A DNA stretch of 64,000 bases from contig JAKLKF010000017.1 of assembly GCA_023150805.1 (NCBI GenBank), forward strand, positions 1-64,000, written 5' to 3'. This stretch comes from Myxococcota bacterium (GTDB taxonomy: Bacteria > Myxococcota_A > UBA796 > UBA2385). Each line of letters starts with the position of its first letter. Position 1 is the stretch's first letter. Shown in pieces: positions 23,676-33,600 of this stretch. Below the pieces are notes generated by a model. The model saw only the letters and a list, made by a program, of their open reading frames with translations. It did not search any database and was not told the origin of the DNA. The translations under genes and the position numbers were made by a program.

Positions 23676-26433
23676 CCACACCTCCGTGGGCGATCCGGCG
23701 GTACCGCTCCCGGAAGGCCTCGGCGCCGCCCTCCATCACCCGGCAGATCTCGTCGCGCACGTCCTGCTCCTGCAGGCCCCCGGTGCAGACCTGGGTGGCC
23801 TGGCCCCCGCGAACGTCCAGCGCGACGACGTGCTCCGCGTCCCCGTTGACCACGATGTTGGGATTGTGGGTCACGACCAGGACCTGCCGGCGGGACTTGA
23901 TGCGGCGGAGCTGCTGCACGATGAGATCGTAGACGAGCTGGTTGTCCAGGTCGTCTTCGGGCTGGTCCAGCAGGATCGGCTCGTCGCCGTGGGAGAGCAG
24001 AAAGGCGAGCAGGGCCGCAGAGCGCTGGCCGGGGGATCCCTGGGTGATGGGCTGGAAGCCCTTGCGCCGCCCTGCGGGCTGGAAGGACACGAGCAGGGTG
24101 TCGCCCGGGAACCAGGCGTCGAGGCGATCCATCTGCTCCGGGGGGCGGGCCTGGAGGAAGGTGGCGAAGGTCTTGTGGTTGGCGGTCACTGCGCCCAAGC
24201 GGATCCCTTGAAGCCGTGTCTTGAGCAGGTCCACGCGGGAGAGCATCGCTGCCTGGAGCTCCAGCCGCTTGTCGGGTGCAGCCTTCTCGAACTCGTCACG
24301 GAACTTCCCGACCAGGTCACCGACCAGGGTCCCCGCCTGGCCCGGCTCGCCGATGTCGCTTCCGAACCGCGTGTCCTCGCAGCCGAGTAGGGACCGGAGT
24401 CCGCTGACCACCGAGTCCGGGTCTCCCAGCGGCACGACCTCGATCCGCACGAGCTGGTTGTCCTTCAAGACCGCCTCCAGGAACTGCGCGCGCTGGGCGC
24501 TGAGCTCCAGGCGAAGCGCGCGCAGGCGCGCCAGGCTCTCTCCGGCCTGGGTCTGCATGGTGGCCAGGCTCAGCCGGGTGCCCTCGAAGCCCTTGAGCTT
24601 CTGCTCCAGGAGCTGCCGCTGCTGCACCAGCCGGCCGTACTCGCTGGGATCGCCGCCCCCCGCGGCCTGGAGGTCCTCGATGAGGCGAGCGTAGGCCGCG
24701 TCCACCGCTGCCACCGCTTGCGTCCAGGGTGAGCCCGCTCGCTCCGCGCTCCACCGGTTCCTGAGCGCCGACGCCCGGTCCGCGAGCGCACGCGCCTCCA
24801 CGCGGAGGGCGTCGACCTCGGCGCCAAAGCGCGCCATCGCGGCCGTCACGGCGGCGTCGGCCGGGTCCGCGGGATCGAACACGCTCCCGTCGGCAGGGGC
24901 CAGCTCGACCGCCTCGGCGGCCGCGGCCAGGCCGTTGACCAGTCCGTCCAGCCCCCCGCTCCACTCATCGACGGCGCGGCCCTGGCGGCGGCGGCGCTGC
25001 CAGCGCTGGAGCAGGTCGGCGTGGCCTGCCCCCTCGAAGACGAGGAGCTTGCGCTGGACGTCCTCCAGCTCTCCGCGGACCCGGGGCTCGTCCCCCAGGC
25101 TCGCCGCCACCTCGCGCACCTTCGCGCGCAGCGAGAGGAAGCGGGTCTCCTCGGCGGTCCAGCGCTCCTTCCAGGCACGGAACCCCACCTCGGGGGCTTC
25201 GTCGACGATCCGCAGCAGCGCCTCGGGCTCGCGGGTCAGCTCGTAGACCTGCTTCTGGCTGTAGATGCGCACGGGGAAGCGCTCGGCCACCTGGCCTTCG
25301 CTCTTCGACCAGGTGCCGTCGGGCTGCGCTACCTCGATGGGCGGTGCGGTCCCGGCGCGGTCCCACTGGATCCGGAAGCGGGCGCCATCCTTGCGGTACA
25401 CCACGCTGACCTTGGAGGCGTCAGTGAGGATGCCCCGGCCGCGGTTCTCATATTTCTTGACCAGCTCGCTCCACTCGGTCTTGAGCCCCGCGGGCAGCTC
25501 CGTCTCGCGCCGCAGGGCCGCGCGGGCCAGCTCCAGGATGGAGGACTTGCCGGTGCCCCGGCCGCCGATGATGGCGTTGAGCCAGGGGTTCAGCGTCAAG
25601 GTGAACGGTGCGCTCCGGCCGATGTAGCGCGTGTTCTCGATGGTGATCGACTCCAGGACCAAGGCAGCGTGCTGGTTTGGATCCTGCGCCGTGGTCGGGT
25701 TGCAGACGCTCAGGGCGCCGTCCTGGAGGGCCAGGCGCAGTCCCTCCAGGGTCGGGGCCGTCATCTTGATCCAGGTGCTGTGCGATCCGATGTCGGCGGG
25801 GGTGTGGGCGTCGGACGACCAGATCTGCGTACACCTACCCGTGGGTGGCAGGTAGCTCGGAATCGTCCCGTCCACGTACTTGAGCAGGTCGGGATCTCCG
25901 TGCTTCACTTCGATGGCAGACACGTCCGGCAACCGGAGCAGGTCGCGAAGCGTCCCGCTGGGGCCGATCTCCTTCAGGACCCCGTTCTCCGCGTCGACGT
26001 GCGCCAGGATGCACAGGCCGCCCAACTGGCGCGCCTCGCGCATGGCGTCCTCCACGGACTTCTGGGGCCTGGTCTCCTTCTCGCCCCAGCCCTGGACTGG
26101 CAGATCGCACTTTGTCAACAATGCGGCGACCTGATCGCGTCCCACGGTCGAGTCGAACAGCACGAGCAGATGTACGCCGGGGTACACCGTCAACTCGACG
26201 CCGGGGAACAACGCCGCCCGGTTCCCCAACGCTGTGCGCGCCGGCTCGATGCCGTTGGGGGTGTTGTGGTCGGTGACCGCGACGACCTGCACGCCGCTGG
26301 CGACGACGCCCGCTGCCCAGTCGGCGAACGTGACCTCGCCCCGCTTGGTGTAGTCATAGGACTCGGGAGTGTGGACATGCAGGTCGCAGCGCCACCAGCG
26401 GGCGCCGGGCCAGCTCCAGGCGGTCGGGCTCAT
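23656..26433 (-). CDS. PHP phosphoesterase fused to SMC-like ATPase (TrlF-like, Ppl-like)
   Basis: 925 aa; ATG at 26433 with GGAGG four bases upstream. Residues 16-260 are a PHP domain with a complete metal site: H19-x-H21 (CDLHVH), D55-H56 (AVTDHN), E80, H145 (LAHVD) and D208-x-H210 (SSDAH). Residues 265-900 are an SMC/RecF-like ATPase: Walker A G290-S297 (GGRGTGKS), a long helical middle (about 395-700, coiled-coil-like, with RQLLEQKLKGFEGTR), ABC signature SPGQRSA near 800, Walker B LLDQPEDDLD at 821, and the VTHN switch. It matches TrlF-family AAA-like ATPases and the Ppl antiphage architecture. A nuclease or phosphoesterase gated by ATP-driven clamping is the likely role. Confidence 0.9.
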   Translation of the reverse strand: MSPTAWSWPGARWWRCDLHVHTPESYDYTKRGEVTFADWAAGVVASGVQVVAVTDHNTPNGIEPARTALGNRAALFPGVELTVYPGVHLLVLFDSTVGRDQVAALLTKCDLPVQGWGEKETRPQKSVEDAMREARQLGGLCILAHVDAENGVLKEIGPSGTLRDLLRLPDVSAIEVKHGDPDLLKYVDGTIPSYLPPTGRCTQIWSSDAHTPADIGSHSTWIKMTAPTLEGLRLALQDGALSVCNPTTAQDPNQHAALVLESITIENTRYIGRSAPFTLTLNPWLNAIIGGRGTGKSSILELARAALRRETELPAGLKTEWSELVKKYENRGRGILTDASKVSVVYRKDGARFRIQWDRAGTAPPIEVAQPDGTWSKSEGQVAERFPVRIYSQKQVYELTREPEALLRIVDEAPEVGFRAWKERWTAEETRFLSLRAKVREVAASLGDEPRVRGELEDVQRKLLVFEGAGHADLLQRWQRRRRQGRAVDEWSGGLDGLVNGLAAAAEAVELAPADGSVFDPADPADAAVTAAMARFGAEVDALRVEARALADRASALRNRWSAERAGSPWTQAVAAVDAAYARLIEDLQAAGGGDPSEYGRLVQQRQLLEQKLKGFEGTRLSLATMQTQAGESLARLRALRLELSAQRAQFLEAVLKDNQLVRIEVVPLGDPDSVVSGLRSLLGCEDTRFGSDIGEPGQAGTLVGDLVGKFRDEFEKAAPDKRLELQAAMLSRVDLLKTRLQGIRLGAVTANHKTFATFLQARPPEQMDRLDAWFPGDTLLVSFQPAGRRKGFQPITQGSPGQRSAALLAFLLSHGDEPILLDQPEDDLDNQLVYDLIVQQLRRIKSRRQVLVVTHNPNIVVNGDAEHVVALDVRGGQATQVCTGGLQEQDVRDEICRVMEGGAEAFRERYRRIAHGGVDVRLGS

Positions 26434-26549
26434 CTCGCCTCCAGGGGCCACCAGCCAGGCAGGGGAAACTTGACTATCAAGGTCGACCGGCCAGAGGACG
26501 CCCGCCCACCGTCCCGGGGCCCTATATTGGCCCGCCACCCGAGGGTCCC
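26434..26549. promoter_or_regulatory. Divergent control region of the PHP-ATPase and Omp85-like genes
   Basis: 116 bases. A dyad TTGACTATCAA (26470-26480) sits near the middle and could be an operator or a minus-strand -35 (TTGATA). TATATT at 26523-26528 is the best match to a -10 box, 21 bases before the plus-strand ATG. The A+T content is unusual for this genome. Confidence 0.4.
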
Positions 26550-27749
26550 ATGCTGCTGTTGTGGCTGCTCGCCACGCTGGCCCTGGCCGCCGACACGAGC
26601 TGGTACGCCGTGCCCAACGTCGCCTACGACAGCGACGACGGCCTGGGCTTTGGCGCCCGCTTCGAGCATGCCCGGCTGGACCCGGCGCTCTCGCCCTACC
26701 GGCGGGCCTGGATGGTCCACAGCTTCGCCAGCATGCGTGGCTACCAGCACCACCGCGTGCGCTTCGACCGCCTGGGCCTGGGCCGCGACGGGCGCACCCG
26801 CCTGACGGTCAACCTGTCCTACCGGCAGTGGGCGAATGACGGCTACTGGGGCATCGGCAACGGCACCCTGCGGGAGCAGGCCTTCGTCGAGGACGCCGAC
26901 GGCGGCGCGCTGGACGCGGACGACCCCGCCCGCAAGCGCTACCGCTACCAGCTCCTCCAGCCCTTCGCCCAGGTGGCGCTGCGCCGGCAGGTGACCGCGG
27001 GCGGACCCCTCTACGCCTACCTGGCGCTCAACCCCAAGTACAGCGTGGTGAAGACCTACGAGGGCAGCCTGCTCGCCGAGCAGCGGCCCTACGGCATGGA
27101 CGGCGGCTTCGTGCCCCAGCTCCTCTTCGGGATCCAGCACGACACGCGCAGCCCCGAGGTCTGCCCCAGCGAGGGCGCCCTGCTGGAGCTGGGCGGGCGC
27201 CTGGCCCCCTGGGGCACGGGGCAGGCCGGCGGCTTCGGGGGCCTGTTCCTGTCGGCGCGGGGCTTCCAGGCGCTGGGCACGCCGCGGCTGGTGCTGGCCG
27301 GGCGCCTGATGGCCGAGGCCATGTGGGGCAGCGTGCCCTTCTACGAGATGGTCCACTGGGGCGGCGCCACGCCGGTCCAGGGCGTCGGCGGCTTCGAGAC
27401 CCTGCGCGGGATCAGCTTCGGCCGCTGGCGCGCGCCGGGCAAGGCCGTCGCCAACGCCGAGCTGCGCGCCCGCGTGCTCGACGGCGACGCGGGCCAGGTC
27501 CACCTGGGCCTGGAGCTGGCGCCCTACGTCGACGCGGGCGCCGTCTTCTTCGCCGGCGACCAGGCGACGGCGGCGACGCCCGCCAACCCCATCCACCCGG
27601 CCGCCGGGGTCGGCACGCGCCTGGTGCTGGACGAGACCTTCGTCGGGCGGGTCGACCTGGGCTGGGGGGTGGACCCCGTGCAGACCGACCAGGGCGTCGA
27701 GTCGCGCAAGACCATGGGGATCTACGTGGTCTTCGACCACCCGTTCTGA
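26550..27749 (+). CDS. Omp85-like surface antigen beta-barrel without POTRA domains
   Basis: 399 aa with a Sec signal ending at TLALAAD (about residue 14). The rest is a barrel-like sequence with alternating hydrophobic strands (AWMVHSFASMRGY, LVLAGRLMAEAMWG, ANAELRARVL) and ends in aromatic HPF, the usual outer-membrane assembly signal. The segment VGGFETLRGISFGRWRAP holds the (V/I)RG(Y/F)-like turn that Omp85 barrels carry. No POTRA repeats, so it resembles the bacterial surface antigen (D15-like) tail alone, as in some lipase-linked or BamA-related single-barrel proteins. It likely exports or inserts something; the partner is unseen. The gene shares a control region with the PHP-ATPase. 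Confidence 0.78.
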   Translation: MLLLWLLATLALAADTSWYAVPNVAYDSDDGLGFGARFEHARLDPALSPYRRAWMVHSFASMRGYQHHRVRFDRLGLGRDGRTRLTVNLSYRQWANDGYWGIGNGTLREQAFVEDADGGALDADDPARKRYRYQLLQPFAQVALRRQVTAGGPLYAYLALNPKYSVVKTYEGSLLAEQRPYGMDGGFVPQLLFGIQHDTRSPEVCPSEGALLELGGRLAPWGTGQAGGFGGLFLSARGFQALGTPRLVLAGRLMAEAMWGSVPFYEMVHWGGATPVQGVGGFETLRGISFGRWRAPGKAVANAELRARVLDGDAGQVHLGLELAPYVDAGAVFFAGDQATAATPANPIHPAAGVGTRLVLDETFVGRVDLGWGVDPVQTDQGVESRKTMGIYVVFDHPF

Positions 27750-27754
27750 CCTCC

Positions 27755-28621
27755 TCACTCGTACATGCGGCGCATCGGATCGCCCGGCTGGACCTGCGCG
27801 TCGAAGTCGCGCCCCAGGTCGGACCGCTGCACGCGCCGGTGGTAGCTGGCCGGGCTGTCCCCCGTGAATGCACGGAAGGCGTGGATGAAGTGCGACTGGT
27901 CGCAGTAGCCGGCCTCGTGCGCGATCCGCCCCCAGTCCGGCTGCTGGCCGTGCTGGTCGAGCGCCTCGAAGGCGCGCTGGAAGCGCACGACCTGGGAGAA
28001 CAGGCGCGGCTCGACGCCGACGGCCTGCCGGAAGCGCCTCAGGAATTGCCGACGGCCGAGCGCGCAGTCGGCCGCCAGCTCCTCGACGGACACGCGGCCG
28101 CGAGACTCCAGGATGCGCTCCACCGCCTCGACCACCGGCTGGTCGAGCGCCGGCTGGCGCAGGTTCGCCCAGAGGAAGCGCTCTACCGCTGCGACCCGCG
28201 CCGCCAGGTCGGGCGCCTGCCGCACCTCGGACTCCAGGACCCGACTGGCGACAAAGAGCGAGTCCAGCGCCAGGTTGCAGTCCACCAGCGGAGGGGAAGG
28301 AGCCTGCAGGTAGGGCCGCAGGCCCCACGGGTGGAAGCCCACCATCAGCACACCCAGGCGGCCACGCGCCCGGTAGGACACGGTGCGGGTCTGGAAGCCT
28401 GTGAGGGCGAAAGGAGGGCTCTCGCGCGCCGGACCGTCGAGCGTGCGCTCATCCGCTGCGTCTCCCCAGGAGACCACGAGCTGGACGTGGGGAACGGGGA
28501 GCACCGAGAGCCAGGCGGACTCGGCCAGGCAAGGAGGGGGAGGAGCCTCCAGCGCGTAGTAGTAGGCCACCGAGCGGGCCAGGTGGGCGGAGGGGCGGAG
28601 GAACTCGGCGTGGACGGTCAT
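27755..28621 (-). CDS. AraC-family transcriptional regulator
   Basis: 288 aa. The C-terminal 95 residues hold an AraC/XylS double helix-turn-helix: VSVEELAADCALGRRQFLRRFRQAVG, then WGRIAHEAGYCDQSHFIHAFRAFTGDSPASYHRR split in the usual way. The N-terminal 170 residues form a cupin-like or DUF6597-type sensor (HVQLVVSWGDAADERT, GVLMVGFHPWGLRPYL). The ATG at 28621 is used because upstream sequence in frame is antisense. It is convergent with the Omp85-like gene and divergent from a membrane protein at 28783, its most likely target. It may also regulate the efflux operon. Confidence 0.88.
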   Translation of the reverse strand: MTVHAEFLRPSAHLARSVAYYYALEAPPPPCLAESAWLSVLPVPHVQLVVSWGDAADERTLDGPARESPPFALTGFQTRTVSYRARGRLGVLMVGFHPWGLRPYLQAPSPPLVDCNLALDSLFVASRVLESEVRQAPDLAARVAAVERFLWANLRQPALDQPVVEAVERILESRGRVSVEELAADCALGRRQFLRRFRQAVGVEPRLFSQVVRFQRAFEALDQHGQQPDWGRIAHEAGYCDQSHFIHAFRAFTGDSPASYHRRVQRSDLGRDFDAQVQPGDPMRRMYE

Positions 28622-28782
28622 GGCGCACCCGGCGGCCGCCAGCTTCCGGCTGGCCCGGCACCGGTCTAATCCCGAGCTTCGGCGCGCATTGGAGGAATGG
28701 GACACGGATGCGTCTCGACTCCACAAGAAGGGTGGTGGTGCGAGCGGTGAGCTTCCGCGAACAACCCCACCCGGAGCCCTCC

Positions 28783-29481
28783 ATGAACGACGCGCGCTTC
28801 ACCTCTCTCGCCGCGGCCGCCGCCCTGCTCGCCATGCCGCTGGCCTGGGCCAGCTTCCTGCTCGGCCCGGCCGCCTTCGGCTGGGACTTCGACCTGCTCT
28901 TCGACCCCGCGCGAAGCGTCGCCCACCCAGGCGTCGACAGCGCCCTGGTCCGCTGGGGCTGGGTGCTGGACGTGCTGGGCTACTACTTCCTGCACCTGCC
29001 GGCCGTGCTGGTGGTCGCCGCGCGGACCCGGGCGGTTGCCCCCCTCGCCACCGCCCTGTCCGAGCGCGCCGCACTCGCCTACATGGCGGTCGGCAGCACG
29101 GGCGCCGCCATCCTTGCGGGCACCACCACCCACTTCGGTCGCTTCGCGGCGGCCACACCCGAGGTCGCGGACATCATCCGCGAGCTGCACGTCACCACCT
29201 TCGCGATGGTGGTGGACGGGATCTGGAACATCCTCACCATGGGCCTGCTGGCCACCTGGCTGCTGGTGGGCGGACACCTGCTCGCCGCGACCTCGCCCTG
29301 GCTCGGGAGAGCCATGACGGGCATCGGCCTGCTGGCCACGCTGGACGTCGTCGGCTGGGTGACGGGCGTGGAGGGTGTCGCCATGGCCGGCCTCTACGGC
29401 TACCTGGCGCTCTTCCCGATCTGGGGCGCCGCCCTTGGAGCGAGCCTGCTGCGAGGGGATGCTCCGGCAGCGACAGCCTGA
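28783..29481 (+). CDS. Six-helix membrane protein (DUF4386-like)
   Basis: 232 aa with about six transmembrane helices (FTSLAAAAALLAMPLAWASFLLG, VLGYYFLHLPAVLVV, IWNILTMGLLATWLLVGG, GIGLLATLDVVGWVTG, LALFPIWGAALGASLL and one near 120). The pattern resembles DUF4386-type inner-membrane proteins that sit beside AraC or MarR regulators. ATG at 28783 has a ggag site 8 bases upstream; an earlier ATG at 28708 lacks one. Function unknown. Divergent from the AraC gene with 161 bases between. Confidence 0.65.
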   Translation: MNDARFTSLAAAAALLAMPLAWASFLLGPAAFGWDFDLLFDPARSVAHPGVDSALVRWGWVLDVLGYYFLHLPAVLVVAARTRAVAPLATALSERAALAYMAVGSTGAAILAGTTTHFGRFAAATPEVADIIRELHVTTFAMVVDGIWNILTMGLLATWLLVGGHLLAATSPWLGRAMTGIGLLATLDVVGWVTGVEGVAMAGLYGYLALFPIWGAALGASLLRGDAPAATA

Positions 29482-29577
29482 GGCGCGCGGTGCATCGGCG
29501 CGCACGGTCGTTGCACGGCCATGCCCTTGGCCCGCTCGCGTGGGGGGGCTAACGGCCCTCTCTTCCGGAGCGCTGCC

Positions 29578-30654
29578 ATGTGGATCCTCCTCGCCCTCCT
29601 CGCCTGCGGTGACGGTGCCTCCGATGGGGCCCCCGAGGGCGCCCCCGCCGGCGCTCCCTCGGGGGCCGCCACCGCCGCGCCGCCCACCGCGGTCCGCACG
29701 CTGACCCTGGCGCCCCAGGAGTGGGTGCAGACGGTCACCGCGACCGGCGTGGTCGAGGTGCGGGACTCGGTCGAGCTGCGACCCGAAACCAGCGGCGTCA
29801 TCACGGCGATCCACTTCCAGGACGGGCAGGCGGTCGAGCAGGGCGCCCTGCTGGTCCAGCTCCGCGACACAGACGCCCGCGCCCAGGTGGCCGAGGCGGA
29901 GGCGCGCCTGGCCCTGGCCGAGGTGACGCTGGGCCGCCTGCAGGCCCTGGTCGCAACCGACAACGCGCCCCGGGCCGAGGTGGACCAGGCCCAGGCCGAG
30001 CGGGACCTGGCGGCCGCCCAGGTGGCCCGCGCCAAGGAGGCGGTGCGGCGCACCCGGGTGGTGGCGCCTTTCGCCGGGGTGCTGGGCCGGCGGGACTTCG
30101 CGGTCGGCGCGACGGTGGATCCCGCGCGGACGCTGACCCGGCTGGACCGCCTGGACCTGCTGGTGGTCGACGTCTCCGTCTCCGAGGACGACGCCGTGGC
30201 CGTGGTGATGGATCAGCCGGCGACCGTGTCGGTGGAGGCGGTGCAGGTCGAGCAGACCGGGCGCGTCCGCTACGTGTCACCACGGGCCCGCGCCGGGTCG
30301 CGCACGGTGGACGTCCGGGTCGAGGTCGACGACCTGGGGGGGCGCCTGCGGCCGGGGCTGTCGGCGGCGGTGCGGATCGAGGTGGGCCGGCTGCCTGACG
30401 CCGTAGTGGTGCCGGCCTACGCGGTGATCCAGGGCGCGACCGGCGCCAGCGCCTGGGTGGTCGGCGAGGGGGACAAGGCCGAGCCACGCAGCCTGGTGCT
30501 CGGCGGGCGCGCGCCCGACGCGGTCCAGGTGGAGTCGGGCCTGGCGGTCGGCGACCGGCTGATCCTGGAGGGCTTCACGCGCCTGCGGCCCGGCGCGCCG
30601 GTGACCGAGGCGGCGCCCTCCCCCGGCGCAGGTGCCACGCCAGGGGCGCGCTGA
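29578..30654 (+). CDS. RND efflux periplasmic adaptor (membrane-fusion protein)
   Basis: 358 aa. Lipobox ILLALLAC, then an Ala/Pro/Gly linker. The order of domains is that of AcrA/MexA-type adaptors: a beta-barrel/lipoyl half (VTATGVVEVRDSVELRPETSGVI), a helical hairpin (ADTDARAQVAEAEARLALAEV to about 160), the second lipoyl half (TRVVAPFAGVLGRRDF), and the beta-barrel and membrane-proximal parts. It bridges the inner-membrane pump and the outer-membrane channel in the periplasm. The stop shares a base with the ATG of the pump (TGATG, 30652-30656), so the two are tightly coupled. There is no separate channel gene after it. Confidence 0.92.
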   Translation: MWILLALLACGDGASDGAPEGAPAGAPSGAATAAPPTAVRTLTLAPQEWVQTVTATGVVEVRDSVELRPETSGVITAIHFQDGQAVEQGALLVQLRDTDARAQVAEAEARLALAEVTLGRLQALVATDNAPRAEVDQAQAERDLAAAQVARAKEAVRRTRVVAPFAGVLGRRDFAVGATVDPARTLTRLDRLDLLVVDVSVSEDDAVAVVMDQPATVSVEAVQVEQTGRVRYVSPRARAGSRTVDVRVEVDDLGGRLRPGLSAAVRIEVGRLPDAVVVPAYAVIQGATGASAWVVGEGDKAEPRSLVLGGRAPDAVQVESGLAVGDRLILEGFTRLRPGAPVTEAAPSPGAGATPGAR

Positions 30655-33600
30655 TGAACCCGAGGACCTTCGTCGAGCACCCGGTCCTGGCCCTGGTGCT
30701 CTCGATCGTGATCCTGATCTTCGGGCTGGTGGCCTACCCGCGCCTGCCGGTGCGCGAGACGCCCGACGTGCAGCAGCCGATCGTCACCGTGCAGACGACC
30801 TGGCCCGGCGCCGACCCGGCCCTGGTAGAGGGGCAGGTCACCGAGACGCTGGAGCGCGAGATCAACGGCATCGAGGGCGTGCGCACGCTGACCTCGCAGA
30901 GCGTCGACCAGCAGAGCAGCATCACCGTCGAGTTCGACCTGGGCCGCGACCTCGAGGCCGCCGCCAACGACGTGCGCTCGCGGGTCTCGCGGGCGCGGCG
31001 CCGCCTGCCGCCCGACGTGCTCGACCCGGTGGTCGAGAAGTCCGAGGCCTCGGCCCAGCCGGTCATCTTCCTGCGCGTGGTCGGCGAGGGGCGCGACCTG
31101 CTCTCGCTCACCGAGATCGCCGACACCGTGGTGCGCGAGCGGCTGCAGAACGCCGTCGGCGTCGGCGCCGTCGAGATCATGGGCGAGCAGCGCTTCGCGA
31201 TGCGGGTCGAGCTGGACCCGGCGGCGCTCTCGGCCCGGGGGCTGTCGCCCCTGGACGTCGAGGCGGCGCTGCAGGCGCAGAACGTGCAGCTCCCGGCCGG
31301 GCGGGTCGAGGGCCAGGCGATGGACATCAACCTGCGCCTGGACGCGGCGATGCGCACGCCCGAGGAGTTCGAGGCGCTGGTGCTCTCCGACGCCGGCGGC
31401 GGCGTGGTGCGCCTGGGCGACGTGGCCGAGGTGCGCCTGGGATCGGCCAACGAGCGGCAGGCGGCGCGGGCCGACGGCGTGCCCTCGCTGAGCCTGTCGA
31501 TCGCGCCGCTGGCCAGCGCCAACATCATCGAGCTGTCCGACGACGTGCGGGCGCGCCTGCCCGAGGTCCAGGCGGCGCTGCCCACGGGCGTCTCCGTCGA
31601 GGTGCAGTACGACCGCTCGCAGCCGGTGCGCCGCTCGATCCACGACGTGCAGCTCACGCTGATCGTCGCCTTCACCCTGGTCGCGGTCGTCATCTTCGCC
31701 TTCCTGCGCGACCTGCGCAGCACGGCGGTGCCCCTGCTGGCGATCCCCGTGTCCATCGTCGGCACCTTCTTCGCCATCTGGCTCTTCGGCTTCTCGGTCA
31801 ACGTCTTCACGCTCTTCGGGCTGGTCCTGGCCATCGGCCTGGTGGTCGACGACGCCATCGTCGTGCTGGAGAACGTGCACCGCCGGATCCAGCTCGGGGA
31901 GTCGCCGCACGACGCGGCCATCGCCGGCACCGACCAGGTCCGCTTCGCCGTCATCGCGACCACGATCTCGCTCATCGTGGTCTTCCTGCCGGTGATCTTC
32001 ACCGGCGGCACGACCGGCCGCCTCTTCGTCGAGTTCGGCACCACCGTCGCCGTCGCCGTCGCCCTGTCCGCCTTGGTGGCGCTCACGCTGACGCCGATGC
32101 TCTGCGCCTTCATCCTCAAGCCCGAGCACTCGGAGGGCGCGCAGGCCTCGGTGGGCGAGCGGCTCTTCGAGCGGGTCGAGGCCGCCTTCGGCCGCACGCT
32201 GGACCTGGCGATGCGGCGCAAGGTGCTGGCCCTGCCGGTCCTGGCGGTCGCGGCGGCCCTGGGCTTCGCGGCCTTCCGTGCCCTCCCCCAGGAGTTCTTC
32301 CCCATCGAGGACCGCAACGTCTTCTTCGTCCGCACGGTGGCGCCCGAGGGCACGGCCTTCCCCTACCTGGACACCCGCATGAAGGCGCTCGAGCCCATGC
32401 TGATGGAGACGGTACCCGAGCGCATGGTCATGCTGACCCGCGTCGCCAGCGCGCCGGGCTCGTCGGTCTCGGCCGGCAACATCGGCACCTTCGTGTTCCC
32501 GCTGAAGCCGGCCGACGAGCGGGAGCGCAGCCAGCAGGAGATCGTCGACGCCGTCCGCAAGGCCTTGTCGGCCCAGACGGGCTTCCTGGCCATCCCCATC
32601 CAGTTCCCGACCGTGGGCCGCAGCTTCAACCCGCCGCTGCAGATCGTGCTGATGCACCCGGACTTCGAGGCCCTCAAGCAGGCCCTGCCCGGGGTGGTGG
32701 GCGCCCTGCGGCAGGTGCCCGGCCTGGTCGCGGTCAACGAGGACCTGAAGATCAACCGGCCCGAGCTGCAGGTGGCCGTCGACCGCGAGCGCGCCGCCGC
32801 CGCCGGGATCACCACCCGCCAGCTCGCACGCGGGCTGCAGATCGCCTCCAGCGGCCTGGACGTCTCGGACTTCCCGCGCGGCTCCCGCCAGTACGACGTG
32901 CTGCTCGGCCTGCCCCCCAGCGGCCGCGACACGCCCGACGAGGTGGCCGACCTGCGCCTGCGCGCGGCGGACGGCGGCATGGTGCCGCTGGACCAGCTCG
33001 TGCGCTTCGAGGAGCGCTCGACGACCAACGCCCGCTACCGCTACATGCGCAGCCCCTCGGCCACGGTGTCGGCCTCGCTCGACGGCATCACGCTCGGGCA
33101 GGGGCTGGAGCGGGCGCTGCCGGTGGTGCGGGCCCAGCTCGGCGAGGGCTTCTCGGTCGCGCTGGCCGGCGAGTCCCGCGACTTCGCCGACGCCCAGAGC
33201 TCGGGGCTGGGCATCTTCGGGCTGGCCCTGGTGCTGGTCTTCCTGACCCTGGCGGCCCAGTTCGACAGCTTTCGCGACCCGCTGGCCGTGCTGCTGACCG
33301 TGCCCTTCGCCCTGGTGGGCGCGGTGCTGGGCCTGTGGGTGCTGGGCATGACCTTCAGCTTCTTCGCCCAGGTGGGGCTCATCCTGCTGATCGGGCTGGT
33401 GACCAAGAACGGCATCCTGATCGTCGAGTACGCCCGCCAGCTCGTGCACCAGGGCAAGGGCCTGTCCGAGGCGGCGGTGGAGGCCACCCGCCTGCGCTTC
33501 CGGCCGATCCTGATGACCAGCATCGCCACCGTCGGCGGCGCCCTGCCCATCGCCATCGGCTGGTCGGGCGGCTCGCGCACGCCGCTGGGCGTGGTGGTCG

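Noticed and set aside
23656..26433. Reading the PHP-ATPase as a plain DNA polymerase PHP subunit
   Set aside because: There is no polymerase domain; the rest is an SMC/RecF-type ATPase with Walker and signature motifs.
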